Shown here: positions 9,144-17,068 of the stretch, in pieces
Layout of the letters: each line of letters begins with the position of its first letter
Numbering within the stretch: the stretch's first letter is position 1
Source: a virus
Length of the DNA stretch: 50,890 nucleotides
IMG/VR virus record: IMGVR_UViG_3300037584_001746
Coordinates: 1 to 50,890 of that record
Strand: one strand, 5' to 3'
Notes under the pieces: model-generated
Databases searched by the model: none
Told to the model about the DNA's origin: nothing
The model's input: the letters and a program-made list of their open reading frames with translations, nothing else
Position numbers and translations under genes: made by a program

Positions 9144-9574
9144 TGGCTAGTATAAGAAGCAGAATTATACGAAAGCCCCGTCAGCAAGCCGTTATGAGCG
9201 ATTACGAGGGGGATATAAAGGCATTAATAGGAAGGGCGGCTAATCTGGTGCGAAATACAGCCGTTCAATCTATAAATCAGGGTTCTAAATCTGGTGTTAC
9301 TTATGAGAAATATAATCCGCGCAGAACACATAAGTCATCAAGTGCGGGGCAACCGCCAGCAACAGACACAGGGTTTCTTGTTCAAAATATTATCATTGTG
9401 ATGGATATTGCGGATAAGGGGTTATCTGCAAACGTAGAAAGCAGGGCAAATTATTCAACATTTCTTGAGTTTGGCACACGGAATATGGGGGCTAGGCCGT
9501 TTATGCAACCAGCCCTAGAAGAAAATAGAGCTAAGATAAGAAGGTTAGCAAAACAGATTATAAGGGCTAAATAA
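9143..9574 (+). CDS. HK97 gp10-like tail-joining protein
   Basis: 143 residues, TAATG overlap. Central features of the HK97 gp10/tail terminator-adjacent family are visible: basic N-terminus, NLVRNTAVQSINQGSKSG helix, the P-R-R-T-H-K-S-S-x-G-Q-P-P-A-T-D-T-G segment, and FLEFGTRNMGARPFMQPA near the C-terminus. The family acts in tail completion and joining. Position between the adaptor and the DUF3168 protein is the standard order. Confidence 0.8.
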   Translation: MASIRSRIIRKPRQQAVMSDYEGDIKALIGRAANLVRNTAVQSINQGSKSGVTYEKYNPRRTHKSSSAGQPPATDTGFLVQNIIIVMDIADKGLSANVESRANYSTFLEFGTRNMGARPFMQPALEENRAKIRRLAKQIIRAK

Positions 9575-9984
9575 TGTCGATCCATAGCTTTGAGCTTCAA
9601 AAATCAGTGTTTTCAGCGTTGAACGGCGGCAGTATTACAGATGCTTCTGGCTCTGCTATCACTGGTGTTTTTGATGATGTGCCAACAGATACAGCATATC
9701 CATACATCAGAATTGGTGAAGAAACCATTTCTGATAATTCAAGCAAAGATAAAGATATTTTTGAACATACGTTGACAATACATATCTGGTCGCAATATCG
9801 TGGCAATCGTGATATAAAAGATATTATGAAACAGGTGCATGATTTATTACATGATAGCTCATTATCTGTTTCGGGAGCTTCTATGGTGAATATGAGACAG
9901 GAGTTTCATACGACCCTAACAGAAGGTGATGGAATAACACGGCATGGGGTCATGCGATTTCGTGCTGTTGTGTCAGACAGTTAA
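9574..9984 (+). CDS. Tail terminator/completion protein (DUF3168)
   Basis: 136 residues, TAATG overlap. It begins with a helix followed by G-V-F-D-D-V-P-T-D-T-A-Y-P-Y-I-R-I-G-E, the hallmark of DUF3168/gp17-like tail completion proteins. A HTLTIHIWSQYRG strand and a central helix follow. The family caps the tail tube before it joins the head. Confidence 0.8.
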   Translation: MSIHSFELQKSVFSALNGGSITDASGSAITGVFDDVPTDTAYPYIRIGEETISDNSSKDKDIFEHTLTIHIWSQYRGNRDIKDIMKQVHDLLHDSSLSVSGASMVNMRQEFHTTLTEGDGITRHGVMRFRAVVSDS

Positions 9985-9998
9985 AAGGAGATTAAGAC

Positions 9999-10412
9999 AT
10001 GGCGGCACAAAAGGGTTCAGCCCTATTAATGAAAATCGGTGACGGTTCAAGCCCAGAGGCCTTTACAACAATCGGTGGTATGCGTTCGACCTCATTGACC
10101 ATGAATGATGAGATGGTTGATGTAACAAATAAAGATTCATCAAGAGCAAGAACCTTGTTGGCTCAAGGTGGCGTTACATCAATTACTGTGTCAGGCAGTG
10201 GGGTTTTTACGGATAGCGCATCAGAAACCACCCTCAAGGGAAAGTTTGATGTATCAGCGTTAACAAACTATCAATTTCTTGTTCCTGATTTTGGTACATT
10301 CACAGGGAATTTTCAGTTAACAACTCTGGAATATGGCGGAGAGTTTAACGGTGAAGTGACTTATAGCTTTACCTTTGAAAGCTCTGGCGCGATTACATTC
10401 GCAACGGTCTAA
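9999..10412 (+). CDS. Major tail tube protein (TP901-1-like)
   Basis: 137 residues, AAGGAG ribosome binding site 9 bases before ATG. The pattern GSALLMKIGDG, then FTTIGGMRSTSLTMNDEMVDVTNKDS, then VTSITVSGSGVF and a C-terminal YSFTFESSG strand is typical of phage major tail proteins of the TP901-1 type. Subunits stack into the tail tube. It sits directly before the chaperone and tape measure genes, as expected. Confidence 0.85.
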   Translation: MAAQKGSALLMKIGDGSSPEAFTTIGGMRSTSLTMNDEMVDVTNKDSSRARTLLAQGGVTSITVSGSGVFTDSASETTLKGKFDVSALTNYQFLVPDFGTFTGNFQLTTLEYGGEFNGEVTYSFTFESSGAITFATV

Positions 10413-10416
10413 TAGT

Positions 10417-10710
10417 ATGAGTTGGGAATCAGTAGATATTGAAGTTGGTGGCAAAAGCTACTCAGGACACGTTATGTCTGATGGTGAACAAACCATCTTC
10501 AATATTCCCCCTTCCTCTGAATTAGAGGTGGGCGGGAAATTCAAATGCGGTGGCAAATCATTTACCGCCGTTATTGTCCACGATGTCGCTCAGAGGGGCG
10601 AGGAATTATTAGTTGAAACCAAGGAGGTTTATGGTGGCGGTCAATCCAAAAAGAGGGGAACTCCAGATAGTTCTGGGGGAGACGAAATATCAGGGGAGAG
10701 TGACGCTTGA
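10417..10710 (+). CDS. Small unknown protein between tail tube and tail chaperone
   Basis: 97 residues from ATG 10417, 4 bases after the previous stop; no clear ribosome binding site. Two strand-turn repeats, VDIEVGGKSYSG and LEVGGKFKCGGKSF, suggest a small beta barrel, and the tail is low-complexity with Ser, Gly, Asp. It overlaps the next gene by 80 bases. I do not recognise the family. The position suggests a minor tail or assembly function. Confidence 0.5.
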   Translation: MSWESVDIEVGGKSYSGHVMSDGEQTIFNIPPSSELEVGGKFKCGGKSFTAVIVHDVAQRGEELLVETKEVYGGGQSKKRGTPDSSGGDEISGESDA

Positions 10711-10984
10711 TGTCGTAATGCGTATTGAAAGACAGATGGGCAGAGGCATAGTAAAAATTGCTCAAGCCATGTCTAATGCAGACATTAGCGTATCTGATAT
10801 TTTAACCATCCTTACGCCAGTTATAAGGGCTGGGGGTAATGATGTGAAAGAAAAAGATTTGCATTCCGTTATTTGGGAAGCGGGGTTGACTGAAGGCATA
10901 AGGGTTTGTGGTGAAGTTATAGCCATTGCCCTTGGTCACGAGGACGATGAGGGAAACGTGGAGGGGGCGGCTCAACTTCTGTAG
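10631..10984 (+). CDS. Tail assembly chaperone, short form (GTA gp10/TAC_11-like)
   Basis: 117 residues. The ATG at 10631 is chosen because GGAGG lies 4 bases upstream. It starts with NPKRGELQIVLGETKYQG, then a LDVVMRIERQMGRGIVKIAQ helix and IVTP-like LTILTPVIRAGG, all features of the alphaproteobacterial GTA and phage tail chaperone family (Phage_TAC_11). It stops at 10982-10984. A G-run at 10963-10967 near the end may cause a -1 frameshift to make a longer form, as in lambda G/GT. Confidence 0.75.
   Translation: MVAVNPKRGELQIVLGETKYQGRVTLDVVMRIERQMGRGIVKIAQAMSNADISVSDILTILTPVIRAGGNDVKEKDLHSVIWEAGLTEGIRVCGEVIAIALGHEDDEGNVEGAAQLL
10963..10969 (+). promoter_or_regulatory. Probable -1 ribosomal frameshift site
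   Basis: The zero frame reads GAG-GGG-GCG across a run of five G. A one-base slip back lets the GGG codon re-pair perfectly and continues as GGC-GGC-TCA in the -1 frame. That frame has been open only since a TGA at 10948-10950, so no ATG and little room exist for separate initiation before its conserved part. The mechanism is inferred from the lambda G-GT and GTA precedents. Confidence 0.55.
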
Positions 10985-11178
10985 AAGAACTACCATGGGA
11001 ATCATGGATGGAATTAGCCCTTGGAAAAATGGGGATGAGGCCAGACGATTTTTGGAATATGGGATTCCCTGAGTTTTATGCGGCTGTAGAAGGATTTGCA
11101 GAGTTTCATTCTGGTGGTAAACCGCCTCCACTAAAAAAGAATGAGCTTGAAGAACTGATGGAGTTATATCCAGACTAA
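10966..11178 (+). CDS. Frameshift extension of the tail assembly chaperone
   Basis: 70 codons in the -1 frame ending at TAA 11176-11178. The segment has VEELPWESWMELALGKMG, then MRPDDFWNMGFPEFYAAVEG, like the small second chaperone gene of gene transfer agents. Joined at the G-run, the full product would be about 182 residues. The first internal ATG in this frame (11017) would remove part of the conserved segment. The stop overlaps the tape measure start, placing it exactly where the T part of a G/GT pair belongs. Confidence 0.65.
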   Translation, partial: GGSTSVEELPWESWMELALGKMGMRPDDFWNMGFPEFYAAVEGFAEFHSGGKPPPLKKNELEELMELYPD

Positions 11179-13484
11179 TGGCGGCAACAACAGTAGATAC
11201 ACTTCTTGTTAAAATTGAGGCTGATCTCAGTAGTCTAAAGAGACAGCTTGCTCAATCTCAAGCGGCAACCCAGAGAACTGCTGGTAGGATGCAGGGTGCC
11301 TTCCGTAAAATGGAAGCATCTGTTGGTCTGCTTGTCGCTAGGTTTGGTAATTTAAGAACAGGAATATTGGCTGTTGGCGCAGTAATCGCTACAGGTTTGG
11401 GAATGGGCATTGCTAGAACAAATGCTCAGTTTCAAGACCTTGAGGTGACTTTATCTACAGTCTTTGGTGGCATGGAAGAAGGCCAAGCCGCCATGGAATT
11501 TATTCAAATATTCGCACAACGCACCCCATTTGATATTCAAACGCTTTCTAAGGCATTTATTCAGTTGGGTGGCGCGGGAATAAAGCCAACTGAAGAACTG
11601 CTTACGACCTTTGGTGATGCCGCCGCCGCTACAACAAACAGGGTCGCTTCATTTGAGGCTATGGTCAGGATTGCGACAAGAGCAGTGGGCGGTGGCCTTG
11701 GACTTGAAGAACTGGAGCAATTAGTCAATCAAGGCATACCAGTTTACAAGATATTACAACGTGAAATAAATGTTTCTCGTCAAGAAATATCTGAATTAGG
11801 CCAGACCGCTGAAGGCGCGGCAAAAATTATGGAAGGCTTGCAGAGAGGTCTGCAAAAAGATTTTGGCGGTGGCATGGCAAAGGCCGCACATAATTTATCC
11901 GTAATGATGTCCAATCTTGGAATTGCCGCAACTAATCTTACACTCGCGCTTGGTGAGGGCATTGGCGGTGTAGGGCTTACTGTAGCCTTTACATTCTTAG
12001 CTGAAACATTGACGCAGTTTGCCGTTATTTTAAAGCCTGTTGTCCATCTTTTGGGGGTGGTGTTGGCTGGCGCGGTGGCGGCTGTTGTTTTGCCATTTAG
12101 ACTTTTATCAGAAGCCATTTTGTTGGTTGCAAGAGGTTTGGTGGAGTTAGGCAAATTTGTAGGACAATTTGAAGGGTTTGAATTTATTGCAGATGCCGCC
12201 AATTCTTTAAATGCAAGCCTTGATGACCTTGCGGCCAAAATGAATAAAAACATCAAGGGGTTAAAAGACACAGGCAAAAGCAGTGAAGAAGCAGATAAAA
12301 AAATAGTCACTTTAAAAGGCGATATCCAGCACCTCAAAGACCAGTTAGCTAATATGCCAGAGGTTTATCTCAAAGCTAATGAGATGACCAGAGGCTTTAA
12401 CGATATGAATGCGGAACAGCTTCAAATAATAACGGACTTGATAGCTGAACATGACAAGCTGACAAAACAACTTGATGCAAAAACCAAAGCAACTACGGAC
12501 GCAACGAAAAAGGACGACGACTTAAAAAAGATTGTTAGTGACCTTACGTTTGAAAATGAGCAAATGGTCAAAGCCAATCTAGGGGTTTCTGAGTCAACGT
12601 TACAATATCAAGAAATTTTGCGAGCATTTGGCGGCGACTTAGGTGAGCATACGACTAAAATTAAAACCCTAATTAGAGAGCAACATGAGATAAGAAAAGC
12701 ACAAGAGAAAAGTGAAAAGGCGCAAGAGGAATACAATGAGAGGATAGAGGAAGGCACACAGCTTGCCGCCGCTTACATACCGCAACAACAAATTTTAGAA
12801 GAAAATCTACGCAAAATAGAAGATGCTTTTTATGCTGGTGAGATAGCGCAAGACGCTTTTAATGCGGCATCTGCGGACATAGATATGCAGATAAAGAGAC
12901 TTAACCCAGAATTTAGAAGATTGCATGATGCGGCCTTAAAAGCCGCAGATGGTGTTTCAAATGCTCTGGCAGACGCCTTTGTAAACGGCAAATTTTCACT
13001 TCAAAGCCTTGGTGATGTGTTCAAGCAAGTTATAAAACAAATGATAGCAGATGCTATTAAGGCTCAAATTATCAAACATATCCTTGGGCCAATATTTGGG
13101 GCAATGGGCATACCCATGGCTGGGGGAGGCGGGGCTGTTGGCTCTGGCTCGACCGCTAATACATTTGTGTCTGCATCAGACAGTTTTGCGTCAGGCGGCA
13201 GAATATCAAGGAGGGCAACTGGTGGTCCAGTGATGGTTGGTGAGCGTGGTCCAGAACTATTCATTCCACACAGCGCAGGGGTTATTAGGAACAACCATGA
13301 CACAATGAATATGATGGGCGGCGCAACACAGCCAGTTGTCAATCAAACCATCAATATTGATGCTGGAGTTTCTCAGACAGTTAGGGCAGAGGTGATAAGC
13401 ATGATGCCAAGAATAAAACAGGAAACCATTGCCGCTATGATGGATGGTAAGCGTAGAGGCACTTCAATTTCAAAGGTATTTTAG
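11178..13484 (+). CDS. Tail tape measure protein
   Basis: 768 residues, TAATG overlap. It begins with a coiled coil (SLKRQLAQSQAATQRTAGRM), then a hydrophobic AVGAVIATGLG segment near 70 and a FTEVGAA-like region at 80-220 with QLVNQGIPVYKIL. A long hydrophobic stretch lies at about 265-320, and coiled coils at 365-560. The C-terminus has the common GGGGAVGSGS and FASGGRISRRATGGPVMVGE motifs found in tape measure proteins. It sets tail length and leads DNA injection. The length fits a medium siphovirus tail. Confidence 0.9.
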   Translation: MAATTVDTLLVKIEADLSSLKRQLAQSQAATQRTAGRMQGAFRKMEASVGLLVARFGNLRTGILAVGAVIATGLGMGIARTNAQFQDLEVTLSTVFGGMEEGQAAMEFIQIFAQRTPFDIQTLSKAFIQLGGAGIKPTEELLTTFGDAAAATTNRVASFEAMVRIATRAVGGGLGLEELEQLVNQGIPVYKILQREINVSRQEISELGQTAEGAAKIMEGLQRGLQKDFGGGMAKAAHNLSVMMSNLGIAATNLTLALGEGIGGVGLTVAFTFLAETLTQFAVILKPVVHLLGVVLAGAVAAVVLPFRLLSEAILLVARGLVELGKFVGQFEGFEFIADAANSLNASLDDLAAKMNKNIKGLKDTGKSSEEADKKIVTLKGDIQHLKDQLANMPEVYLKANEMTRGFNDMNAEQLQIITDLIAEHDKLTKQLDAKTKATTDATKKDDDLKKIVSDLTFENEQMVKANLGVSESTLQYQEILRAFGGDLGEHTTKIKTLIREQHEIRKAQEKSEKAQEEYNERIEEGTQLAAAYIPQQQILEENLRKIEDAFYAGEIAQDAFNAASADIDMQIKRLNPEFRRLHDAALKAADGVSNALADAFVNGKFSLQSLGDVFKQVIKQMIADAIKAQIIKHILGPIFGAMGIPMAGGGGAVGSGSTANTFVSASDSFASGGRISRRATGGPVMVGERGPELFIPHSAGVIRNNHDTMNMMGGATQPVVNQTINIDAGVSQTVRAEVISMMPRIKQETIAAMMDGKRRGTSISKVF

Positions 13485-14111
13485 ATGTCAGCCCCAACTT
13501 ATCCATTAACACTGCCAGCAGCACCCGCTTTTGCGAAAGCCAAGTGGTCGCTAAAACGTGTTACAGCCGTATCTGAATCACCATTCACAGGCCAGCAACA
13601 GGTTTTTGATTATGGATATGCGTTATGGCAGGCCGTTCTTACATTGCCGCCCATGATGCGATCTGATGCGGCAAACTGGGAAGCGTTTATGATGAAGTTG
13701 CATGGACGCAAGGGCACTTTTTTGTTAGGTGACCCAGATGCAAAAGCAATTCAAGGCGGAGCAAATACATCTGCTACACTCAATGCAAACATAGCAGTCG
13801 GTGATTTTGTTGTGCCAATAAATACCAATAACGCAAACATGACTAATGTATTTAAGGCTGGCGATTATATCCAAATTGGGTCAGCGGCGGCGGCAAAACT
13901 CTACATGATTGTGGATAATGCAACATCAAATGGGTCTGGCGTTGCCAGTGTTAACGTAGAGCCAGCGATAAAAACAGCGGCATCAAGCGGGGCATCCGTA
14001 GATTTCACAGCCGCCCAAGGTGTGTTTAGAATGGACAGTGCTGATCTTGGCTGGGATACAAATGAGGTTTCAAGATATGGCATCACGTTCTCTTGTACGG
14101 AGGCATTGTGA
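13485..14111 (+). CDS. Minor/distal tail protein
   Basis: 208 residues, starting on the base after the tape measure stop. The first part has SPFTGQQQVFDYGYALWQAVLTLPPM and then WEAFMMKLHGRKGTFLLGDPDA, a pattern widespread in phage minor tail proteins downstream of tape measure genes. A middle insert follows, and the end has a GRMDS-like FRMDSADLGWDT strand. It probably forms the ring at the tail tip (Dit-like). This is based on pattern and position, not on structure. Confidence 0.6.
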   Translation: MSAPTYPLTLPAAPAFAKAKWSLKRVTAVSESPFTGQQQVFDYGYALWQAVLTLPPMMRSDAANWEAFMMKLHGRKGTFLLGDPDAKAIQGGANTSATLNANIAVGDFVVPINTNNANMTNVFKAGDYIQIGSAAAAKLYMIVDNATSNGSGVASVNVEPAIKTAASSGASVDFTAAQGVFRMDSADLGWDTNEVSRYGITFSCTEAL

Positions 14112-14344
14112 TGGAAGATGTAACGATAGCTAACGTGCTGTGGTTTATTGCTACATTGTTGGTTGGCTTTTTTATAAAAACCATGTGGGAAAGAATCAGT
14201 CTTTTAAATAGGCGTGTGGATAATTGGTCAACGGTCATGCCAGAGACGTATGTGAGGCGGGATGACTACAGAGATGACATCCGCGACATCAAAGAAATGC
14301 TGGGCAAAATTTTTGACAGATTAGAGATGAAGGCAGACAAATGA
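14111..14344 (+). CDS. Small membrane-anchored protein of the lysis region
   Basis: 77 residues from ATG 14111 (TGATG overlap). One N-terminal transmembrane segment (ANVLWFIATLLVGFFIKTMW) is followed by a charged helical tail with many Asp, Arg and Lys. Such N-in anchored helical proteins beside the lysozyme may be holins or inner-membrane spanins. It overlaps the lysozyme start by 4 bases, so the two are probably co-translated. The lysis role is inferred from position. Confidence 0.5.
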   Translation: MEDVTIANVLWFIATLLVGFFIKTMWERISLLNRRVDNWSTVMPETYVRRDDYRDDIRDIKEMLGKIFDRLEMKADK

Positions 14345-14769
14345 ACAAAAACAGATTTATTTCGCAAATTCGCTTCCATGAGGGTGTGGAGAGTAAGGTC
14401 TATAAAGACCATCTGGGAATAGAGACTATCGGGGTAGGTAGAAACCTGAAAGACCGTGGCTTATCAGAAGATGAGATTGATTACCTTTTGACCAATGACA
14501 TCACCATAATTGAGAACGAGCTTGATAAGGCGTTCCCTTGGTGGAGAGATTTAGATGAGGTGCGTCAACGTGCGTTAGCTGATTTGGCTTTCAATATGGG
14601 AATCCCTAGATTGCATGGCTTTGTTAAAATGCTTGGGGGATTACAGCGTAGGGATTACCACGCCGCCGCAGAGGAGTTGCTTGATTCCAAGTATGCAAAA
14701 CAGGTTGGCGCAAGATCAGAGCGTGTCGCTGGCATGATAAGAACAGGTGAGGACAGTAGTGATTTTTAA
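14341..14769 (+). CDS. T4-type lysozyme/endolysin (GH24)
   Basis: 142 residues, ATGA overlap. Glu14, Asp23 and Thr29 match the spacing of the T4 lysozyme catalytic triad Glu11-Asp20-Thr26 (segment FHEGVESKVYKDHLGIETIG). The C-terminal lobe has the usual LADLAFNMG and then RSERVAGMIRTGE pattern. There is no signal peptide, so it needs a holin to reach the cell wall. It cuts the glycan strand of peptidoglycan at the end of infection. Confidence 0.9.
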   Translation: MNKNRFISQIRFHEGVESKVYKDHLGIETIGVGRNLKDRGLSEDEIDYLLTNDITIIENELDKAFPWWRDLDEVRQRALADLAFNMGIPRLHGFVKMLGGLQRRDYHAAAEELLDSKYAKQVGARSERVAGMIRTGEDSSDF

Positions 14770-14975
14770 TGCAGACAGTGTTCGTTCTTCTCATTTTTTT
14801 AGGGGGGTCATTGCAAAGTGGTAATACTTTTTTTGCCGATATTGATAGGTGTCTGTATTTCGCAAATCGGATTATGTCTAATCCCCCAAATCCTAAAGGC
14901 GAGAGAGGTGCGGTATACAAGGCCATTTGCGAGATTAGAAAAGTAAACCCAGAGCAGGTAATGGTTCATAGGTGA
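14769..14975 (+). CDS. Small probably exported protein
   Basis: 68 residues, TAATG overlap with the lysozyme. The N-terminus (MQTVFVLLIFLGGSLQSG) looks like a signal peptide or a short anchor. The mature part has two Cys (in DRCLYF and AICEIRK), possibly a disulfide. The position after an endolysin would fit an outer spanin-like or periplasmic helper, but no lipobox is present. Unknown family. Confidence 0.5.
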   Translation: MQTVFVLLIFLGGSLQSGNTFFADIDRCLYFANRIMSNPPNPKGERGAVYKAICEIRKVNPEQVMVHR

Positions 14976-14978
14976 TTT

Positions 14979-15365
14979 ATGTATGAATATAAAATCAAAG
15001 AAGTGGTCAAGGTTGTTGATGGAGATACCATCGACATAATTATTGATTTGGGTTTTGACCTCACCAAAAAAGAACGTGTGCGTTTAGCTGGTATTGACAC
15101 ACCAGAAAGCAGAACCAAAGACTTAGAAGAAAAAGAGCTTGGCTTAGAAGCAAAAGAATTTCTGGAACGCCGTGTGGCAGACTGTAACAATCTTTGGGTA
15201 TCGACAGAGAAAGACGGCAAATATGGTCGGATGCTTGGAAATATCTGGTGCGGAGTAATAAACATTAATGAGGAAATGGTCAGCCGTGGATATGCGTGGG
15301 AATATGATGGCGGCAAAAAAGAAAAAAACCTAGATGACCTTAGAACGATTAGAGGGATTATATAA
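14979..15365 (+). CDS. Staphylococcal-nuclease-like (thermonuclease) protein
   Basis: 128 residues, AGGTG ribosome binding site. It has the SNase fold motifs VVDGDT (Asp16), RVRLAGIDTPE (Arg35, Asp40, Glu43) and KYGRML (Arg84), matching the staphylococcal nuclease active-site residues Asp21, Arg35, Asp40, Glu43 and Arg87. No clear signal peptide is visible. Family members cut DNA or RNA in a calcium-dependent way. In a phage this may degrade host nucleic acid late in infection, which is an inference. Confidence 0.85.
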   Translation: MYEYKIKEVVKVVDGDTIDIIIDLGFDLTKKERVRLAGIDTPESRTKDLEEKELGLEAKEFLERRVADCNNLWVSTEKDGKYGRMLGNIWCGVININEEMVSRGYAWEYDGGKKEKNLDDLRTIRGII

Positions 15366-15368
15366 GAA

Positions 15369-15611
15369 ATGTTTAATGTCCACCATACGGTTGAGGTGGC
15401 TTATATTCTTGTAATAACAATGTGGGGTCATACAGGAGTTGAATGGCAGTATATTGGCAATCAAATCGCTTTACAGCAAGAAATGACAGAGGAGCAATGT
15501 CTTTATCTGATAGCTGAAGATATGTGGAAAGCAACTTATGAAAATGAATTTTATCAGGTAAGGGCGCATTGTTTCCCCTCAAGTTGTTCTGGGAAGGAAA
15601 GTTGTGACTGA
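15369..15611 (+). CDS. Small cysteine-containing unknown protein
   Basis: 80 residues, 3 bases after the nuclease stop. The N-terminus is moderately hydrophobic (VEVAYILVITMWG), perhaps a signal or anchor. The rest has Cys residues in EEQCLYL and a C-terminal HCFPSSCSGKESC cluster. Unknown family; part of the run of small membrane or exported proteins after the lysozyme. Confidence 0.45.
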   Translation: MFNVHHTVEVAYILVITMWGHTGVEWQYIGNQIALQQEMTEEQCLYLIAEDMWKATYENEFYQVRAHCFPSSCSGKESCD

Positions 15612-15816
15612 AGAAAAGAAAAAGCCTGTATCTGTTAACGTGGGAGAGAATAGCTTTGAGCTTGTTTTGCGGATACTTGGCAATGAGTTCGTAGCTATCA
15701 AAATAGGGTCTACCAATTTTAGCGGGAAACTAATCGCTGGTGGTATTTTGTTATTGTTTTTCACGTTTATGCTTATGGAGGTATTTGGTCTTTCACGGAT
15801 TATGGGCGTTGAGTGA
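15604..15816 (+). CDS. Small single-pass membrane protein
   Basis: 70 residues, GTG start at 15604 supported by AGGAAAG upstream; it overlaps the previous gene by 8 bases. A cytoplasmic-type charged N-terminal half is followed by one transmembrane helix (LIAGGILLLFFTFMLMEVFG). Its function is unknown. Confidence 0.55.
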   Translation: MTEEKKKPVSVNVGENSFELVLRILGNEFVAIKIGSTNFSGKLIAGGILLLFFTFMLMEVFGLSRIMGVE

Positions 15817-16220
15817 TGGCTACAAAGTTAAGTGAAAACACTGAACTGGCAATGCCTATACGAAATCTTATTGCATTGCTAATTGCGGCAACAGTCGGAA
15901 CATGGGCTTATTTTGGTGTCATTGAACGCCTAAATACAATAGAGAATAAAATCCTTTTGATGGAAACAGATTTAGGAATGAACACGGAGTTTCGCATTAA
16001 GTGGCCTAGAGGCGAGATGGGAAGTCTGCCAGCCGATAGCGAGCAATTTATGCTGATTGAGCATCTAAGTGACCAGCTTGCAAAACTGCAAGAACAGATA
16101 GACGAGGGTCGTGCTCCACATGATCAACAGCAAAAACTGACTTTAGATTTTTTTGAAAAACGGCTGACGAATATAGAAGGGCAAATTGAGAAATTAAGGA
16201 ACGGACAACGTGGTAACTGA
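15816..16220 (+). CDS. Membrane-anchored coiled-coil protein
   Basis: 134 residues from ATG 15816, which overlaps the previous TGA. One N-terminal transmembrane helix (IRNLIALLIAATVGTWAYFG) is followed by a coiled coil and by the segment LPADSEQFMLIEHLSDQLAKL, then another helix rich in Glu, Gln and Lys. Proteins of this layout recur in marine phages. It might be an envelope protein involved in lysis or in DNA entry. No enzyme motif is visible. Confidence 0.6.
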   Translation: MATKLSENTELAMPIRNLIALLIAATVGTWAYFGVIERLNTIENKILLMETDLGMNTEFRIKWPRGEMGSLPADSEQFMLIEHLSDQLAKLQEQIDEGRAPHDQQQKLTLDFFEKRLTNIEGQIEKLRNGQRGN

Positions 16221-16428
16221 AACAATCGCATTGATACTATATATGGGCGGTGATGTTGCAGAGCATACAGCGTTTGAAAAAATATCTAAATGCCTCAAAA
16301 CCAAACGAAAAATAGAAAGAAATTTATATAAGAAATCAACGGCGGTTAGATATTCTTGTGAGAACAAAACTGTTGTTATTGAGAAAAACGCTGATGGAAC
16401 AAATTACATCGTGAGGATAGTGGAATGA
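16210..16428 (+). CDS. Small unknown protein
   Basis: 72 residues, GTG start at 16210 with AAGGA upstream; overlaps the previous gene by 11 bases and the holin start by 4. It is basic in the middle (KCLKTKRKIERNLYKK) with a beta-rich C-terminus (KTVVIEKNADGTNYIVRIVE). No family is recognised. Confidence 0.5.
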   Translation: MVTETIALILYMGGDVAEHTAFEKISKCLKTKRKIERNLYKKSTAVRYSCENKTVVIEKNADGTNYIVRIVE

Positions 16429-16802
16429 TACAAGCTCTAATTGGACCAATAGCGAATCTTGCTGGGTCATGGATGGAATCAAAGGTTGAGCAAACAAAGG
16501 CCAAGGGTGCGGTTGCTAAAGCAAAAGCAGAAGCAGAAGCAGAGGTAATGAAGGTCGCCGCCACCCATGAGGCAGGGTGGGAAAAGATTATGGCTCAAGC
16601 ATCTGATAACTCATGGAAAGACGAAGCGTGGACAATTCTCTTTATTGTCATAATTGCTATGTGCTTTATTCCGTTTACACAACCGTATGTTGAAGAAGGT
16701 TTTGCGGCTCTTTCTCGTACACCAGAGTGGTTTCAGTGGGCTATGTACGCTTCAATCGGTGCGAGCTTCGGAATACGCGGGATAAAAGGGTTCAAAAAGT
16801 AA
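16425..16802 (+). CDS. Holin of the GTA 3TM family
   Basis: 125 residues, ATGA overlap. The Ala/Glu/Lys-rich helix at 25-55 followed by WEKIMAQASDNSWKDEAW and hydrophobic segments at about 70-90 and 100-120 (WTILFIVIIAMCF, then ASIGASFGIRG) matches the 3TM holin family known from gene transfer agents and alphaproteobacterial phages. It would form membrane lesions that release the endolysin at 14341. Confidence 0.8.
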   Translation: MIQALIGPIANLAGSWMESKVEQTKAKGAVAKAKAEAEAEVMKVAATHEAGWEKIMAQASDNSWKDEAWTILFIVIIAMCFIPFTQPYVEEGFAALSRTPEWFQWAMYASIGASFGIRGIKGFKK

Positions 16803-17068
16803 TGTCTGGGAAGAAAAGCCGTACAGGTCTATCAAATGTCCAGAATGTTCGGCTTGGCGGTCTTATCGCCATTTTAAGCGGCAGAGAGCCTTATGACTTT
16901 ATTTTAGGTGGGTTGATAAGCGAAGGTTTCGTAAACCGCTCTGGTGGGGCTTTAAACATCACGGAAAAGGGTATGCGTGAAAAAGATAGGCTTGTTACTT
17001 TGGCTGGCTTGATGGTGGAAAAAGAGCATTTACCGAAAGGGATCGCCAGATACCCAGCAAACCAATGA
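16802..17068 (+). CDS. Small unknown protein at the end of the lysis operon
   Basis: 88 residues from ATG 16802, a TAATG overlap with the holin. Features are a basic N-terminus and a winged-helix-like stretch (LISEGFVNRSGGALNITEKG) that resembles a short HTH domain. Its 3' end overlaps the convergent oxygenase gene by 39 bases. Its function is unknown. Confidence 0.5.
   Translation: MSGKKSRTGLSNVQNVRLGGLIAILSGREPYDFILGGLISEGFVNRSGGALNITEKGMREKDRLVTLAGLMVEKEHLPKGIARYPANQ

Noticed and set aside
11780-12337. 185-codon open frame on the minus strand inside the tape measure gene
   Set aside because: It runs antisense to a clear tape measure protein, has no ribosome binding site and no recognisable motif; its Ser/Pro/Asn-rich product is typical of a shadow frame.
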